DNA of 64,000 nucleotides from Bradyrhizobium elkanii WSM2783 (GTDB taxonomy: Bacteria > Pseudomonadota > Alphaproteobacteria > Rhizobiales > Xanthobacteraceae), in assembly GCF_000472865.1 (NCBI RefSeq), contig NZ_AXAP01000010.1:107468-171467 (forward strand). Direction: 5' to 3'. Each line of letters opens with the position of its first letter. Positions within the stretch are counted from its first letter, which is position 1. The notes beneath the pieces were generated by a model. That model saw only the letters and a list, made by a program, of their open reading frames with translations, was not told the origin of the DNA and ran no database searches. The position numbers and the translations under genes were made by a program. Shown here in pieces: positions 9,505 to 20,189 of the stretch.

Positions 9505-10515
9505 ATGAATTTCTTTAGGACAATCGTCGCTGCCGGCTTGGTGGCCGTTTCGACGTCGGCCTTTGCGGCCGATATCACTGGCGCAGGCGCGACATTTCCG
9601 TTCCCGATCTATTCCAAATGGGCGGACGCCTATAAGAAGGAAACGGGCAACGGGCTGAATTATCAGTCGATCGGCTCCGGCGCCGGCATCAAGCAGATCC
9701 AGGCCAAGACCGTGACCTTCGGTGCCACCGATGCGCCGCTGAAGGCCGAGCAGCTCGAGAAGGACGGACTCGTCCAATGGCCGATGGTGATGGGCGCGAT
9801 CGTGCCGGTCGTGAATCTCGAAGGCATCAAGCCGGGCGAGCTCGTGCTGTCGGGCGAAGTGCTCGGCAACATCTATCTCGGCAAGATCACCAAGTGGGAC
9901 GATGCGGCGATCGCCAAGCTCAATCCGAAGCTGAAGCTGCCCTCTGACGCCATCACCGTCGTGCGCCGCTCGGACGGTTCGGGCACCACCTTCAACTTCA
10001 CCGACTTCCTCTCCAAGTCGAATGCCGACTGGAAGTCCAAGGTTGGTTCGGGCACCGCGGTCGAGTGGCCGGTTGGCGTTGGCGCCAAGGGTAACGAGGG
10101 GGTTGCGGGCAACATCAGCCAGACCAAGAACGCCATCGGCTATGTCGAATACGCCTACGCCAAGCAGAACAAGCTGACCTATGCGGCGATGGTCAACAAG
10201 GCCGGCAAGACCGTGCAGCCGACCATTGCTGCGTTCCAGGCCGCTGCTTCCAACGCGGACTGGGCCAAGGCTCCGGGCTACTACGTGATCCTGACCGACC
10301 AGCCGGGCGATGCGTCCTGGCCGATCACCGCGGCGACCTTCATCCTGATGCACAAGGAGCCGACGGATAAGGCGGCCTCTGCGGAAGCCATCAAGTTCTT
10401 CAAGTGGTCGTTCGAGAAGGGTGGCAAGGCCGCCGAAGAGCTCGACTACATCCCGATGCCGGAGCCGGTCGTCAAGCTGATCGAGAAGACCTGGTCGTCG
10501 GACATCAAGAGCTGA
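9505..10515 (+). CDS. pstS: periplasmic phosphate-binding protein PstS
   Basis: The 336-residue protein has a clear signal peptide ending SAFA-ADI, then [14 protein letters not shown], the classical start of mature PstS. Phosphate-contact regions are visible as [17 protein letters not shown] and [12 protein letters not shown]. It binds phosphate in the periplasm and feeds PstCAB. ATG 9505 is chosen because it begins the signal peptide; the open frame upstream covers the Pho box and is not coding. The 192-base gap to pstC holds a hairpin that may lower downstream expression. Confidence 0.96.
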   Translation: MNFFRTIVAAGLVAVSTSAFAADITGAGATFPFPIYSKWADAYKKETGNGLNYQSIGSGAGIKQIQAKTVTFGATDAPLKAEQLEKDGLVQWPMVMGAIVPVVNLEGIKPGELVLSGEVLGNIYLGKITKWDDAAIAKLNPKLKLPSDAITVVRRSDGSGTTFNFTDFLSKSNADWKSKVGSGTAVEWPVGVGAKGNEGVAGNISQTKNAIGYVEYAYAKQNKLTYAAMVNKAGKTVQPTIAAFQAAASNADWAKAPGYYVILTDQPGDASWPITAATFILMHKEPTDKAASAEAIKFFKWSFEKGGKAAEELDYIPMPEPVVKLIEKTWSSDIKS

Positions 10516-10571
10516 GCCTCGCATAGCGAGCGTCGCGCCCTGTCCTCTGCGGGCGCGACAAAGTCGAGAAA

Positions 10572-10613
10572 CCGGAATCCATCGCTTCGCAACCGAAGCT
10601 GTGGATTCCGGGT
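10572..10613. repeat. hairpin between pstS and pstC
   Basis: Arms CCGGAATCCA and TGGATTCCGG flank a loop that itself pairs (GCTTCGCAACCGAAGC). In an operon, such a hairpin often stabilises the upstream message, here giving more PstS than permease. The effect is inferred. A related ATTCCGGG element is at 63593-63698. Confidence 0.7.
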
Positions 10614-10707
10614 CTACGCCCGACGGGGTGCATCCTGCGACGATGCGGGAAAACGTTCAGGACGGGTCGCGCAGTAAGTTGCGATCGAGTAAACACAGGG
10701 GATTGGC

Positions 10708-11706
10708 GTGGCAGACATGGCCGTTCAAAGCGACGTAATGGCAGCCTCCGGACCTTACGATCGTGCCAGGGCCCTCAGCGCCTTCAAACTCGGTGACATC
10801 ACCTTCTACTGGATCACTCGCGCCTGCGCGATTTCGGTGCTCCTGATCCTAGGCGGTATCATCCTTTCGCTGATCGCCGGCGCCTGGCCGGCAATGAAGG
10901 AATACGGCTTCTCGTTCCTGTGGACCCAGCGCTGGGCGCCTTCGGCAGACCCGCCGGTGCTCGGCGCGCTCGGGCCGATCTACGGCACGCTGATCACCTC
11001 TGTCATCGCTATGATGATTGCCATTCCAGTTGGCATCGGCATTGCGATCTTCCTCACCGAGCTCTGCCCACAATGGCTGCGCCGCCCGATCGGCATCGCG
11101 ATCGAACTGCTCGCCGGCATCCCCTCGATCATCTACGGCATGTGGGGCTTCTTCGTGCTGGGCCCGTTCCTCGCCAACACCTTCCAGCCGTTCATGATCC
11201 GCGTGTTCGACGGCGTGCCGGTGCTGGGCGCGATATTCGCAGGCCCGCCATCCTATCTCAGCCTGTTCAACGCGGCGCTGATCCTGGCGATCATGGTGCT
11301 GCCCTTCATCACGGCGATCTCGGTCGACGTGTTCAAGACGGTGCCGCCGGTCCTCAAGGAGGCGGCCTACGGGGTCGGCTGCACCACCTGGGAAGTCGTC
11401 CGCAACGTCGTGATCCCCTACACCCGCGTCGGCGTGATCGGCGGCATCATGCTGGCGCTCGGCCGCGCCCTCGGCGAAACCATGGCCGTGACCTTCATCA
11501 TCGGCAATTCGTTCCGCATCTCCTCCTCGATCTTCGCGCCCGGCACCACGATCTCCGCGGCGATCGCCAGCGAATTCGCCGAGAGTGACGGATTGCACCA
11601 GTCGGGCCTGATCCTGCTCGGCCTCTTGCTGTTCGTGCTGACATTCATTGTTCTCGCCTGCGCGCGACTGATGCTGATGCGTCTGGAAAGGAAGGCGGGG
11701 AACTGA
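10708..11706 (+). CDS. pstC: phosphate ABC transporter permease PstC
   Basis: A 332-residue permease with about six membrane segments. The inner-membrane permease loop is seen as [20 protein letters not shown] followed by [10 protein letters not shown]. It forms the channel with PstA. The start is taken as GTG 10708, with AGGGG about seven bases upstream; ATG 10717 is the alternative. One base separates its TGA from the pstA ATG. Confidence 0.95.
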   Translation: MADMAVQSDVMAASGPYDRARALSAFKLGDITFYWITRACAISVLLILGGIILSLIAGAWPAMKEYGFSFLWTQRWAPSADPPVLGALGPIYGTLITSVIAMMIAIPVGIGIAIFLTELCPQWLRRPIGIAIELLAGIPSIIYGMWGFFVLGPFLANTFQPFMIRVFDGVPVLGAIFAGPPSYLSLFNAALILAIMVLPFITAISVDVFKTVPPVLKEAAYGVGCTTWEVVRNVVIPYTRVGVIGGIMLALGRALGETMAVTFIIGNSFRISSSIFAPGTTISAAIASEFAESDGLHQSGLILLGLLLFVLTFIVLACARLMLMRLERKAGN

Positions 11707-11707
11707 C

Positions 11708-12553
11708 ATGAACCCGATTTACAAAGCACGCCGCCGCAACGACATCATCATCCGCGGGCTTTGCATCGCCGCTGCCGCGTTTGGGGTGACCTGGCTGGCG
11801 CTGATCCTGTTCACGCTGTTCTACAATGGTCTCGCCGGCCTCAGCCTCGACGTCTTCACCAAGAACACGCCGCCGCCCGGCTCCACCGATGGCGGCCTGT
11901 TGAACGCGATCGTCGGCTCGGTGATCATGACCGTGATCGGTGTCGGCATCGGCGCGCCGCTCGGCCTGTTCGCGGGCACCTATCTGGCCGAATATGGCAA
12001 GCATGACCGGCTCACCTCGGTGATCCGCTTCATCAACGACATCCTCTTGAGCGCGCCGTCGATCATCATCGGCCTGTTCATCTATGGCGCGGTCGTCGTG
12101 CCGATGGGCGGCTTCTCCGCGCTGGCCGGCTGTCTGGCGCTGGCGGTGATCGTCATCCCGGTCGTGCTCCGCACCACCGAGGACATGCTGCTGCTCGTCC
12201 CCAACCCGCTCCGGGAGGCGGCCTCCGCGCTTGGCCTTCCGCGCTCGCTGGTGATCAAGCGGATCGCCTATCGCGCGGCGCGCTCCGGCCTGATCACGGG
12301 CGTGCTGCTGGCGACCGCCCGCGTCGCCGGTGAGACCGCCCCGCTGTTGTTCACCGCGCTGTCCAATCAGTTCTTCAGCCTGAACCTGACCAAGACGATG
12401 GCGAACCTGCCGGTGACCATCAACAACTTCGTGCAGAGCCCCTACGCCTATTGGAAGGAGCTCGCCTGGAGCGGGGCCTTGCTTATCACCTTGACCGTGC
12501 TCGCGCTCAACATCGGCGCGCGCATCCTCGGCGCCGAAAGGAGCGCAAAATGA
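11708..12553 (+). CDS. pstA: phosphate ABC transporter permease PstA
   Basis: A 281-residue permease partner of PstC. The loop motif [20 protein letters not shown] and the following [13 protein letters not shown] are characteristic of PstA. The ATG is one base after the pstC stop, and its TGA overlaps the pstB ATG (ATGA), so pstC, pstA and pstB should be translated together. Confidence 0.95.
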   Translation: MNPIYKARRRNDIIIRGLCIAAAAFGVTWLALILFTLFYNGLAGLSLDVFTKNTPPPGSTDGGLLNAIVGSVIMTVIGVGIGAPLGLFAGTYLAEYGKHDRLTSVIRFINDILLSAPSIIIGLFIYGAVVVPMGGFSALAGCLALAVIVIPVVLRTTEDMLLLVPNPLREAASALGLPRSLVIKRIAYRAARSGLITGVLLATARVAGETAPLLFTALSNQFFSLNLTKTMANLPVTINNFVQSPYAYWKELAWSGALLITLTVLALNIGARILGAERSAK

Positions 12554-13371
12554 CCGATCTGTCCGTATCGACGACCAGCCCGAGCGCGGCCATTCCCCAG
12601 AAGTCGCTGCCGGAAGCGGCGCCAAAGGTGACTGCGCGCAGCCTCAACTTCTATTACGGCGAGCACCATGCGTTGAAGAACATCAACCTGACGCTCGGCA
12701 CCAACCGCGTCACCGCCTTTATCGGCCCGTCCGGCTGCGGCAAGTCGACCCTGCTCCGGATCTTCAACCGGATGTACGACCTGTATCCCGGCCAGCGCGC
12801 CACCGGCCAGTTGATGCTGGACCAGACCAACATCCTCGACCCGAAGCTCGACCTCAACCTGCTGCGGGCGCGGATCGGAATGGTGTTCCAGAAGCCGACG
12901 CCGTTCCCGATGACGATCTACGAGAACATCGCCTTCGGCATCCGCCTTTACGAGAAGATCTCGAAATCTGAAATGGACGGCCGCGTCGAGAAAGCGCTGC
13001 GCGGCGGCGCGCTGTGGAACGAGGTCAAGGACAAGCTCAACGCCTCCGGCCTGAGCCTCTCCGGCGGCCAGCAGCAGCGCCTCTGCATCGCCCGCACGGT
13101 TGCGGTGCGGCCCGAAGTTATCCTGTTCGACGAGCCCTGCTCGGCGCTCGATCCGATCTCGACCGCCAAGGTCGAGGAGTTGATCCAGGAATTGTCGGAG
13201 GACTACACGATCGCGATCGTCACGCATAACATGCAGCAGGCGGCGCGCGTCTCCGACAAGACCGCGTTCATGTATCTGGGCGAACTGATCGAGTTCGACG
13301 ACACCAGCAAGATCTTCACCTCGCCGAGCGATCGACGCACCCAGGACTACATCACCGGCCGGTTTGGTTGA
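12550..13371 (+). CDS. pstB: phosphate ABC transporter ATPase PstB
   Basis: The 273-residue ATPase powers PstCA. Walker [10 protein letters not shown] starts at residue 59, the ABC signature is LSGGQQQRL, and Walker B is [25 protein letters not shown] follows with the switch His. ATG 12550 overlaps the pstA stop; an upstream extension of the frame would run inside pstA. phoU follows after 11 bases with its own strong ribosome site. Confidence 0.96.
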   Translation: MTDLSVSTTSPSAAIPQKSLPEAAPKVTARSLNFYYGEHHALKNINLTLGTNRVTAFIGPSGCGKSTLLRIFNRMYDLYPGQRATGQLMLDQTNILDPKLDLNLLRARIGMVFQKPTPFPMTIYENIAFGIRLYEKISKSEMDGRVEKALRGGALWNEVKDKLNASGLSLSGGQQQRLCIARTVAVRPEVILFDEPCSALDPISTAKVEELIQELSEDYTIAIVTHNMQQAARVSDKTAFMYLGELIEFDDTSKIFTSPSDRRTQDYITGRFG

Positions 13372-13382
13372 GGAGGGACATC

Positions 13383-14099
13383 ATGGCTTCTGAACATACC
13401 GCCAAGGCATTCGACAGCGATCTTCAGGAACTGACCCGTCTGGTCGCAGAGATGGGCGGGCTGGTCGAACGGATGATCACCGAATCCGTCGATGCGCTGA
13501 TCCGCCGCGACGTCGCGCTCGGCAAGCGTGTCGTCGCTTCCGACATCGAGATCGACAGCCTGCAGCGCGTGATCGAGGAGCGCGCCGTGCTGACGATCGC
13601 CCGCCGCCAGCCGATGGCTGTCGACCTGCGCGAGATCGTCGGCGCGATGCGGGTGGCGACCGACCTCGAGCGGATCGGCGACCTCGCCAAGAACATGGGC
13701 AAGCGCGTCGCCGCGCTGGAGAACGACTTCCAGCCGCTGAAGCTGATCCGCGGCCTGGAGCACATGACCGACCTCGTGCTGTCGCAGGTCAAGTCCGTGC
13801 TCGACGCCTATGCCGCGCACGATCTGCCGGCGGCGATGAACGTCTGGAAGAGCGACGAGGAGGTGGACGCGATCTGCACCTCGCTGTTCCGCGAGCTCCT
13901 CACCTACATGATGGAAGATCCGCGCAACATCTCGTTCTGCATCCACCTGATGTTCTGCGCCAAGAACATCGAGCGGATCGGCGACCACGCCACCAACATC
14001 GCGGAAACGGTCTTCTACATGATCGAGGGTCAGCAGATCACCGACAAGCGGCCGAAGGGGGATATGACGACGTTCGCCACGACCGTTCCGGGCAACTAG
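13383..14099 (+). CDS. phoU: phosphate signalling protein PhoU
   Basis: PhoU is a helical metal-binding regulator that links Pst transport activity to inhibition of PhoR. The 238-residue product carries both PhoU repeats, with the E/DxxD-type metal motifs in DLERIGDLAKN and NIERIGDHATNIAE. GGAGGG at 13372-13377 precedes ATG 13383; a frame extension upstream lacks sense. The TAG stop at 14097-14099 is formed by the beginning of an intergenic palindrome. Confidence 0.95.
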   Translation: MASEHTAKAFDSDLQELTRLVAEMGGLVERMITESVDALIRRDVALGKRVVASDIEIDSLQRVIEERAVLTIARRQPMAVDLREIVGAMRVATDLERIGDLAKNMGKRVAALENDFQPLKLIRGLEHMTDLVLSQVKSVLDAYAAHDLPAAMNVWKSDEEVDAICTSLFRELLTYMMEDPRNISFCIHLMFCAKNIERIGDHATNIAETVFYMIEGQQITDKRPKGDMTTFATTVPGN

Positions 14100-14150
14100 A
14101 GCAACATCCGGAAAGTCGACGCCGGCTTTCCGCCAAGATCCTGCTCAAAC
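14098..14150. repeat. intergenic palindrome, AGAGCA-ATCCGGAAA type
   Basis: It starts AGAGCAACATCCGGAAA and closes with TTTCCG...AGATCCTGCTC. It is a diverged copy of the element at 47917-47967. It supplies the last bases of the phoU stop codon and separates phoU from phoB. Confidence 0.75.
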
Positions 14151-14215
14151 ATCAAAGGAAGAGTGGGATGACGATTCAAGCAGAGAGTCATCCCGCTATA
14201 GGAGAAGCCAAGCCG

Positions 14216-14923
14216 ATGAGCGCACGCATTCTGGTGGTCGAAGACGAAGAAGCGCTGACGACGCTGTTGCGCTACAATCTCGATGCAGAAGGCTATGATG
14301 TCGAAACGGTCGCCCGTGGAGACGATGCGGACACAAGGCTCAAGGAACGTATTCCCGACCTTGTCGTGCTCGACTGGATGCTGCCGGGACTCTCCGGCAT
14401 CGAGCTGTGCCGGCGTCTGCGGGCGCGGCCGGAGACCAAGCAGCTCCCGATCATCATGCTGACCGCGCGCGGCGAGGAAAGCGAGCGCGTGAGGGGGCTG
14501 GCGACCGGTGCCGACGACTACATCGTCAAGCCGTTCTCGGTGCCTGAACTGCTCGCGCGGGTGAAGGGCCTGTTGCGCCGGGCAAGCCCGGAGCGGCTCG
14601 CCACCGTGCTCACCTATGGCGACATCGAACTCGACCGCGAGAAGCGCCGCGTCGCGCGCTCGGGCCGCCCGATCGATCTCGGCCCGACCGAATATCGCCT
14701 GCTGGAGTTCTTCCTGGAGCATCCCGGCCGCGTGTTCAGCCGCGAGCAGCTGCTCGACAGCGTTTGGGGCCGCGACATCTATATCGACGAGCGCACCGTC
14801 GACGTTCACATCGGCCGCCTGCGCAAATTGCTCAATCCCGGCCGCGAGCAGGACCCGATCCGCACCGTCCGCGGCGCGGGCTACGCGCTCGATGATCGCT
14901 TCGCGAAGGCCGAGCAGTCGTAA
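14216..14923 (+). CDS. phoB: phosphate regulon response regulator PhoB
   Basis: An OmpR-type response regulator of 235 residues. The receiver begins RILVVEDEEALTTLLRYNLD, with phospho-acceptor Asp at residue 53 in VVLDWMLPG and Lys in YIVKPFS. The winged-helix domain includes GPTEYRLLEFFLEHPGRVFS and the C-terminal DERTVDVHIGRLRK. Two starts are credible: ATG 14216 (AGGAGA ten bases upstream) and ATG 14168 (AAGGAAG six bases upstream, adding 16 residues). I chose the one that gives the usual PhoB length. It probably acts on the Pho box at 9388-9409. Confidence 0.95.
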   Translation: MSARILVVEDEEALTTLLRYNLDAEGYDVETVARGDDADTRLKERIPDLVVLDWMLPGLSGIELCRRLRARPETKQLPIIMLTARGEESERVRGLATGADDYIVKPFSVPELLARVKGLLRRASPERLATVLTYGDIELDREKRRVARSGRPIDLGPTEYRLLEFFLEHPGRVFSREQLLDSVWGRDIYIDERTVDVHIGRLRKLLNPGREQDPIRTVRGAGYALDDRFAKAEQS

Positions 14924-14940
14924 ACCGGCGACCTCAATCC

Positions 14941-15030
14941 GTAGCCCGGGTGGAGCGAAGCGTAACCCGGGGAAATTTGGACCTGCCGATACAGCGTTCC
15001 CGGGTTGCGCTGCGCTCCACCCAGGCTACG
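14941..15030. repeat. intergenic palindrome, GTAGCCCGGGTGGAGCG type
   Basis: Left arm GTAGCCCGGGTGGAGCG pairs imperfectly with right arm CGCTCCACCCAGGCTAC. Inner ACCCGGG/CCCGGGT also pair. It lies between convergent phoB and gcrA and could stop transcription in both directions. Confidence 0.8.
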
Positions 15031-15043
15031 ATCTGTCGTCGGC

Positions 15044-15559
15044 TTACTTGCCTTGTGACGGCTTGACCGTCGGACGGCGGCGGTCAGCCGCCGGCTGGTA
15101 GGCGATGCGGGAGTGGTGCGCGCAATAGGGCAGGCCGGGAAGCGCCTTGCCGCCGCAGAAGAAGAATTCCGGGCTCGAAGGATCGCCGACCGGCCAGTGG
15201 CAGGTGGCCTCGTTCAATTCGAGCAGCGACAGCCGCTGGCTCATCGGCACCACATTGTCGTAGGCGATAGGGTCCGCTTCCACCTCCACCTCGAAGGCGT
15301 GGGCGAGCGCGGTGTTGCCGCGGGAGACCGGACGCGCCACGCGCATCATCGGCTGTGCGGGACGCGCCTTGCGCTGCCGCGGCGCGGCTGCAGCAGGACT
15401 CTTGGCGCGGCCCGAGAGGCCGAGCCGGTGCACCTTGCCGATCACCGCATTGCGGGTCACGTTGCCCAGTTCCGCAGCGATCTGGCTGGCCGAGAGGCCA
15501 CCTTCCCAGAGCTTTTTCAACTGCTCGACGCGTTCGTCGGACCAGGTCAATACCGTCAT
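15044..15559 (-). CDS. gcrA: cell cycle transcriptional regulator GcrA
   Basis: GcrA binds sigma70-RNA polymerase and activates promoters carrying CcrM-methylated GANTC sites. The 171-residue protein starts with its DNA-binding part (WSDERVEQLKKLWEGGLSAS, then GNVTRNAVIGKVHRLGL), has a basic Ala/Pro/Lys linker, and ends with the sigma-binding part (CHWPVGDPSSPEFFFCGG, then LPYCAHHSRIAYQP). ATG 15559 is chosen by homology; AAGGGAAA lies about six bases upstream. The divergent leader carries four GANTC sites. Confidence 0.96.
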   Translation of the reverse strand: MTVLTWSDERVEQLKKLWEGGLSASQIAAELGNVTRNAVIGKVHRLGLSGRAKSPAAAAPRQRKARPAQPMMRVARPVSRGNTALAHAFEVEVEADPIAYDNVVPMSQRLSLLELNEATCHWPVGDPSSPEFFFCGGKALPGLPYCAHHSRIAYQPAADRRRPTVKPSQGK

Positions 15560-15637
15560 CGCATCTTTCCCTTCGCGTTGCGCCGGCCGATCCTGGGACA
15601 GCGCTGCGATGCCTAATCTCAAAAATCCCTGCGGGCA

Positions 15638-15784
15638 GAATCCCTTAAGGCTCGCCGGGCACGAAAACCGCACCCGAACGTGTACGCCGCACACAAAGGA
15701 CTCTAAGGGATCAAAACTGCCGCACGAGATGTCGTACCCGACAGGCCAGACGCTACAATATGGCGTGACTCTGGCGCAAGAGTC
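15638..15784. promoter_or_regulatory. cluster of four GANTC (CcrM methylation) sites upstream of gcrA
   Basis: GAATC at 15638-15642, GACTC at 15699-15703 and 15767-15771, and GAGTC at 15780-15784. All lie within 230 bases upstream of the gcrA start, in the 498-base gap shared with argD. In Caulobacter GcrA works with GANTC methylation, so autoregulation is plausible. The rest of the gap up to 15900 shows no gene. Confidence 0.6.
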
Positions 15785-15900
15785 CGCGCCTATGCGTCCA
15801 CATGTTCCGACATTTAGGGATTGCAATCGGGCTTTTCCACCACACCGGAAAACTGCGGATTACCGGCACTTTGCAGCGCAGCCTGGCGGCTTCGTGGCGA

Positions 15901-15928
15901 TTGACAGCACCCGCCGCGCGCATAGAAT
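15901..15928 (+). promoter_or_regulatory. sigma70-type promoter for argD
   Basis: A perfect TTGACA (15901-15906) and TAGAAT (15923-15928) are separated by 16 bases. Transcription should start near 15934-15936, exactly where a perfect hairpin begins, 120 bases before the argD start codon. Confidence 0.75.
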
Positions 15929-15934
15929 GCCTGT

Positions 15935-15968
15935 ACGTGCCGCCCTGCAAAGGCGGCACGTTTTGTTT
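15935..15968 (+). terminator. perfect 10-bp hairpin plus U-rich tract at the argD transcript start
   Basis: Stem ACGTGCCGCC (15935-15944), loop CTGCAAA, stem GGCGGCACGT (15952-15961), then TTTGTTTT. By form it is an intrinsic terminator, but it starts at the predicted transcription start. It may be an attenuator, a 5' protective hairpin, or yield a very short RNA. Confidence 0.65.
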
Positions 15969-16057
15969 TCGCTGGATGAGCTCCAGCCGCGTGTCTGCAT
16001 CGCTGCACGCCGCCGGGGCTTGTCTGAAAGGCTTGTCTGAACCCTTCAGTGATCGCC

Positions 16058-17262
16058 ATGACCGACCGCGCCACGTCGCATCTGCTTCCCGTTTTTGCCA
16101 GGGCCGATCTCGGCTTCGAACGCGGCGAAGGCTGTTGGCTGATCTCGACCAAAGGCGAGCGTTATCTCGACTTCACCTCCGGTGTCGCGGTGAACGCGCT
16201 CGGCCATGCCCATCCGCATCTGGTGAAGGCGCTGCAGGAACAGGCGACGAAGCTCTGGCACATGTCGAACCTGTTCAAGAGCCCGGACGGCGAGAAGCTT
16301 GCCGCGCGGCTGTGCGAGCAGAGTTTTGCGGACTTCGTGTTCTTCTGCAATTCCGGCGCGGAAGCGATGGAGGGCGTGATCAAGGTCGTGCGTCACTATC
16401 ACTTCTCGAAGGGGCATCCGGAGCGCTACCGCATCATCACCTTCGAAGGCGCCTTCCATGGCCGCACGCTCGCGACACTCGCCGCGACCGGCGCCGCGAA
16501 ATATCTCGAGGGCTTTGGGCCGCCGATGGACGGCTTCGACCAGGTGCCGCATGGCGATATCGAAGCGGTGAAACGTGCGATCGGTCCAGAGACCGCAGGC
16601 ATCCTGATCGAGCCGGTGCAGGGCGAAGGCGGCGTGCGCTCCGCGCCGCCGGCCTTCTTCAAGGCGCTGCGCCAGCTCTGCGACGAGCATGGCCTGCTGC
16701 TCGCGTTCGACGAGGTGCAGACCGGCATGGGCCGCACCGGCGATCTCTTCGCCTACAAGCGCATCGGAGTCACTCCCGATGTGATGTCGCTGGCCAAGGC
16801 GCTCGGCGGCGGCTTTCCGATCGGCGCCTTCCTTGCGACCGCGGAAGCCGCCTCCGGCATGACGCCGGGCTCGCATGGCTCGACCTTCGGCGGCAACCCG
16901 CTCGCAGTCGCGGCCGCCGGCGCCGTGCTCGATGTGATGCTGAAGCCCGGCTTCTTCGATCACGTGCAGAAGATGTCGCTCCTGCTCAAGCAGAAGCTCG
17001 CCTCCGCGGTTGACCGCTATCCGTCCATTCTCGCCGACGTGCGCGGCGAGGGGCTTCTGATCGGCGTCAAGGCCGTGGTGCCCTCGGGCGACCTCGTCAA
17101 CGCCCTGCGCGAGCAGAAGCTGCTCACAGTCGGCGCCGGCGATAATGTGGTGCGCTTCCTCGCGCCGCTGATCGTCAGCGAGGCCGAGATCGAGCACGCC
17201 ATCGGTTGCCTGGAGCGCGCCTGCACCGCGCTCTCAAGCGGACCGTCGAAGAAGGCAGCGGG

Positions 17263-17266
<4 letters not shown>
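16058..17266 (+). CDS. argD: acetylornithine aminotransferase ArgD
   Basis: A PLP-dependent class III aminotransferase of 402 residues that converts N-acetylglutamate semialdehyde to N-acetylornithine in arginine synthesis; such enzymes often also serve lysine synthesis. Supporting motifs are [30 protein letters not shown] and the PLP lysine K247 in [17 protein letters not shown] 16058 is preferred over GTG 16049. The argF start overlaps its stop. Confidence 0.95.
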
Positions 17267-18192
<926 letters not shown>

Positions 18193-18210
18193 GCGCGCCG
18201 CCAAGATAGC

Positions 18211-18344
18211 TGTCGTCCCGGCCAAGCGAAGCGCGAGCCGGGATCCATAACCACCGATGTGAGTTGTTGCATCAAGCTGCGGCCTCAGCTTTTCACAATG
18301 CTCACATCGGTGGTTATGGATCCCAGCTTTCGCAGGGATGACGG
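18211..18344. repeat. nested cruciform repeat, copy 2 of 3
   Basis: Outer TGTCGTCCC pairs with GGGATGACG. A 23-base perfect central arm pair begins GGATCCATAACCACCG (18241) and ends CGGTGGTTATGGATCC (18323). Flanking small hairpins are present on both sides. It separates argF from hslO. The variable stem (CGATGTGAG/CTCACATCG) differs from copies 1 and 3 but still pairs. Confidence 0.88.
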
Positions 18345-18404
18345 CTAACAGCGATAGATGTGAACCCCTTTCGTTTCGCCTCTCAAGACCCCAGATAGAG
18401 CGCC

Positions 18405-19403
18405 ATGGTTTCACAATCCCCCGACATCAAGATCACGGAAACACCGACCCGGGCGCCATCGGCCGTTCCGGTCGACGACGCGGTGCTGCCATTCGAGGTC
18501 GATGCACTCGATCTGCGTGGGCGGCTGACGCGACTCGGTCCCGCCCTCGACGACATCCTGCACAAGCATGATTATCCGCCTGCGGTCGGCAAATTGCTCG
18601 GCGAGGCGATCGTGCTGACGACGCTGCTCGGTTCATCCCTGAAGTTCGACGGCCGTTTCATCCTGCAGACCCGGACCGACGGCCCGGTCTCGTTCCTGAT
18701 CGTCGATTTCAAGGCGCCCGATCGGCTGCGCGCCTATGCGCGCTACGATGCGACAAGATTGCAGGATGGGCTCGATTCCGGCGCGCTGCTCGGCAAGGGC
18801 CATCTCGCGATGACCATCGACCAGGGGCCGGACATGAGCCGCTATCAGGGCCTGGTCGCGCTCCATGGCGGCAGCCTCGAGGACGCAGCTCATGAGTATT
18901 TCCTGCGCTCGGAGCAGATCCCGACGCGCGTGCGCCTTGCAGTCGGCGAGGAATGGCGCGGCGGCGACGGCGGCAAGGTTCGCTGGCGCGCCGGCGGCAT
19001 GCTGCTGCAGTTCCTGCCGAAGGCGCCGGAGCGCGCGCGGCAGGCCGATCTGCATCCCGGCGATGCGCCCGAAGGAACGGCCGCCCATGAGGTTCCGGAA
19101 GACGATGCCTGGGTCGAGGGGCAGTCGCTGATTGGAACGGTCGAGGACGTCGAACTGCTCGATCCGGATCTGTCGGGCGAGCGGCTATTGTACCGCCTGT
19201 TCCACGAGCGCGGCGTGCGCGTGTTCACGCCCCTGCCGCTGCGCGCGCAATGCTCCTGCTCGCGCGAGGCGGTATCGTCGATGCTGAAAAGCTTTACGGC
19301 GAAGGACCGCGCCGACATGGTGAAGGATGGCAGGGTCGTCGTCACCTGCGAGTTCTGCTCGTCGGTCTACGAATTCACGCCGGAAGAAGCGGGCGTGGAG
19401 TAG
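18405..19403 (+). CDS. hslO: redox-regulated chaperone Hsp33 (HslO)
   Basis: Hsp33 is a cytosolic holdase switched on by oxidation of a zinc-bound cysteine cluster. The 332-residue protein has the conserved core (VGKLLGEAIVLTTLLGSSLK) and the zinc cysteines C283 and C285 in CSC and C315 and C318 in CEFC. All four are present, so it should be functional. ATG 18405 opens a variable N-terminus of about 20 residues before the conserved domain. Confidence 0.95.
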   Translation: MVSQSPDIKITETPTRAPSAVPVDDAVLPFEVDALDLRGRLTRLGPALDDILHKHDYPPAVGKLLGEAIVLTTLLGSSLKFDGRFILQTRTDGPVSFLIVDFKAPDRLRAYARYDATRLQDGLDSGALLGKGHLAMTIDQGPDMSRYQGLVALHGGSLEDAAHEYFLRSEQIPTRVRLAVGEEWRGGDGGKVRWRAGGMLLQFLPKAPERARQADLHPGDAPEGTAAHEVPEDDAWVEGQSLIGTVEDVELLDPDLSGERLLYRLFHERGVRVFTPLPLRAQCSCSREAVSSMLKSFTAKDRADMVKDGRVVVTCEFCSSVYEFTPEEAGVE

Positions 19404-19421
19404 GGCTCTCGCACGTGGAAT

Positions 19422-19557
19422 CGTAGGGTGGGCAAAGCGAAGCGTGCCCACCATTTCGAGCGGAGTGTTGATGGTGGGCACGGCGCAAGAGCGCCTTTGC
19501 CCACCCTACGATTGTCGTTGAAGGGATGGATCACCGGGTCAAGCCCGGTGATGACGA
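19422..19557. repeat. two adjacent palindromes, GTAGGGTGGGC type and TCACCGGG type
   Basis: The first (19422-19510) has arms CGTAGGGTGGGCAAAG and CTTTGCCCACCCTACG. The second (about 19530-19557) reads TCACCGGGTCAAGCCCGGTGA. They fill the space between convergent hslO and apaG and may terminate both. A second GTAGGGTGGGC element is at 34455-34537. Confidence 0.8.
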
Positions 19558-19570
19558 GCGCGAGCGCTCG

Positions 19571-19963
19571 TCAATTCAACACCCTCTTCCCGTCCGGGCT
19601 GTCGAGCGAAAATGTCGGCACGTCGATCTCGAACCGTTCGCCGCTTTCGCTCACCATCTGGTAGCGGCCGCTCATGAAGCCGGATTCGGTCGGCAGCGGC
19701 ACGCCCGAAGTGTATTCGAAGCGCTCGCCCGGCGCGAGCACCGGCTGTTCGCCGACCACGCCCTCGCCGCGCACTTCCTGCTGGCGGCCGGTGGCGTCGG
19801 TGATGAGCCAGTATCGGGTGCGCAGTTGCACCGTCTCGGTGCCGGAATTGGTGATGACGATGGTGTAGGACCAGAAATATTGCCGGTTTTCAGTCGACGA
19901 ACGTTCCGGCAGGAAGTTCGGCTCGACGGTGACTTCGATGTCGCGGGTGACGGCGCGGTACAC
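19571..19963 (-). CDS. apaG: ApaG protein (Co2+/Mg2+ efflux-associated family)
   Basis: A 130-residue fibronectin-III-like protein of the ApaG family, whose E. coli member is tied to Co/Mg resistance; the exact role is not settled. Conserved text includes RYWLITDATG, EVRGEGVVGEQPVLAPGE, FEYTSGVPL and MSGRYQMV. The start is taken as GTG 19963 (product MYRAVTRDIEV), as in relatives, with GAGGAG about nine bases upstream. ATG at 19987 or 19990 would place the ribosome site inside the gene. Confidence 0.93.
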   Translation of the reverse strand: MYRAVTRDIEVTVEPNFLPERSSTENRQYFWSYTIVITNSGTETVQLRTRYWLITDATGRQQEVRGEGVVGEQPVLAPGERFEYTSGVPLPTESGFMSGRYQMVSESGERFEIDVPTFSLDSPDGKRVLN

Positions 19964-20189
19964 TTTTCCAGTCTCCTCAACTCGCATCATAGCCAATAAG
20001 TCCGTCGGAACCAATCGTCGCACTTGGTGACGAAGTTGGGCGGTTACTGTTTTTCATCCCCGTTTGACCATAGTTCCGCTCTAAAGGCGCGAGCATCCGC
20101 GTCAATCCCGTATCTTGTCCGCAAGTGGCGGGCGGATATTATCCTTTTGAGTCGGGGCGGCGCAAAGCTTCGCACGGTCATGGTGCCCG

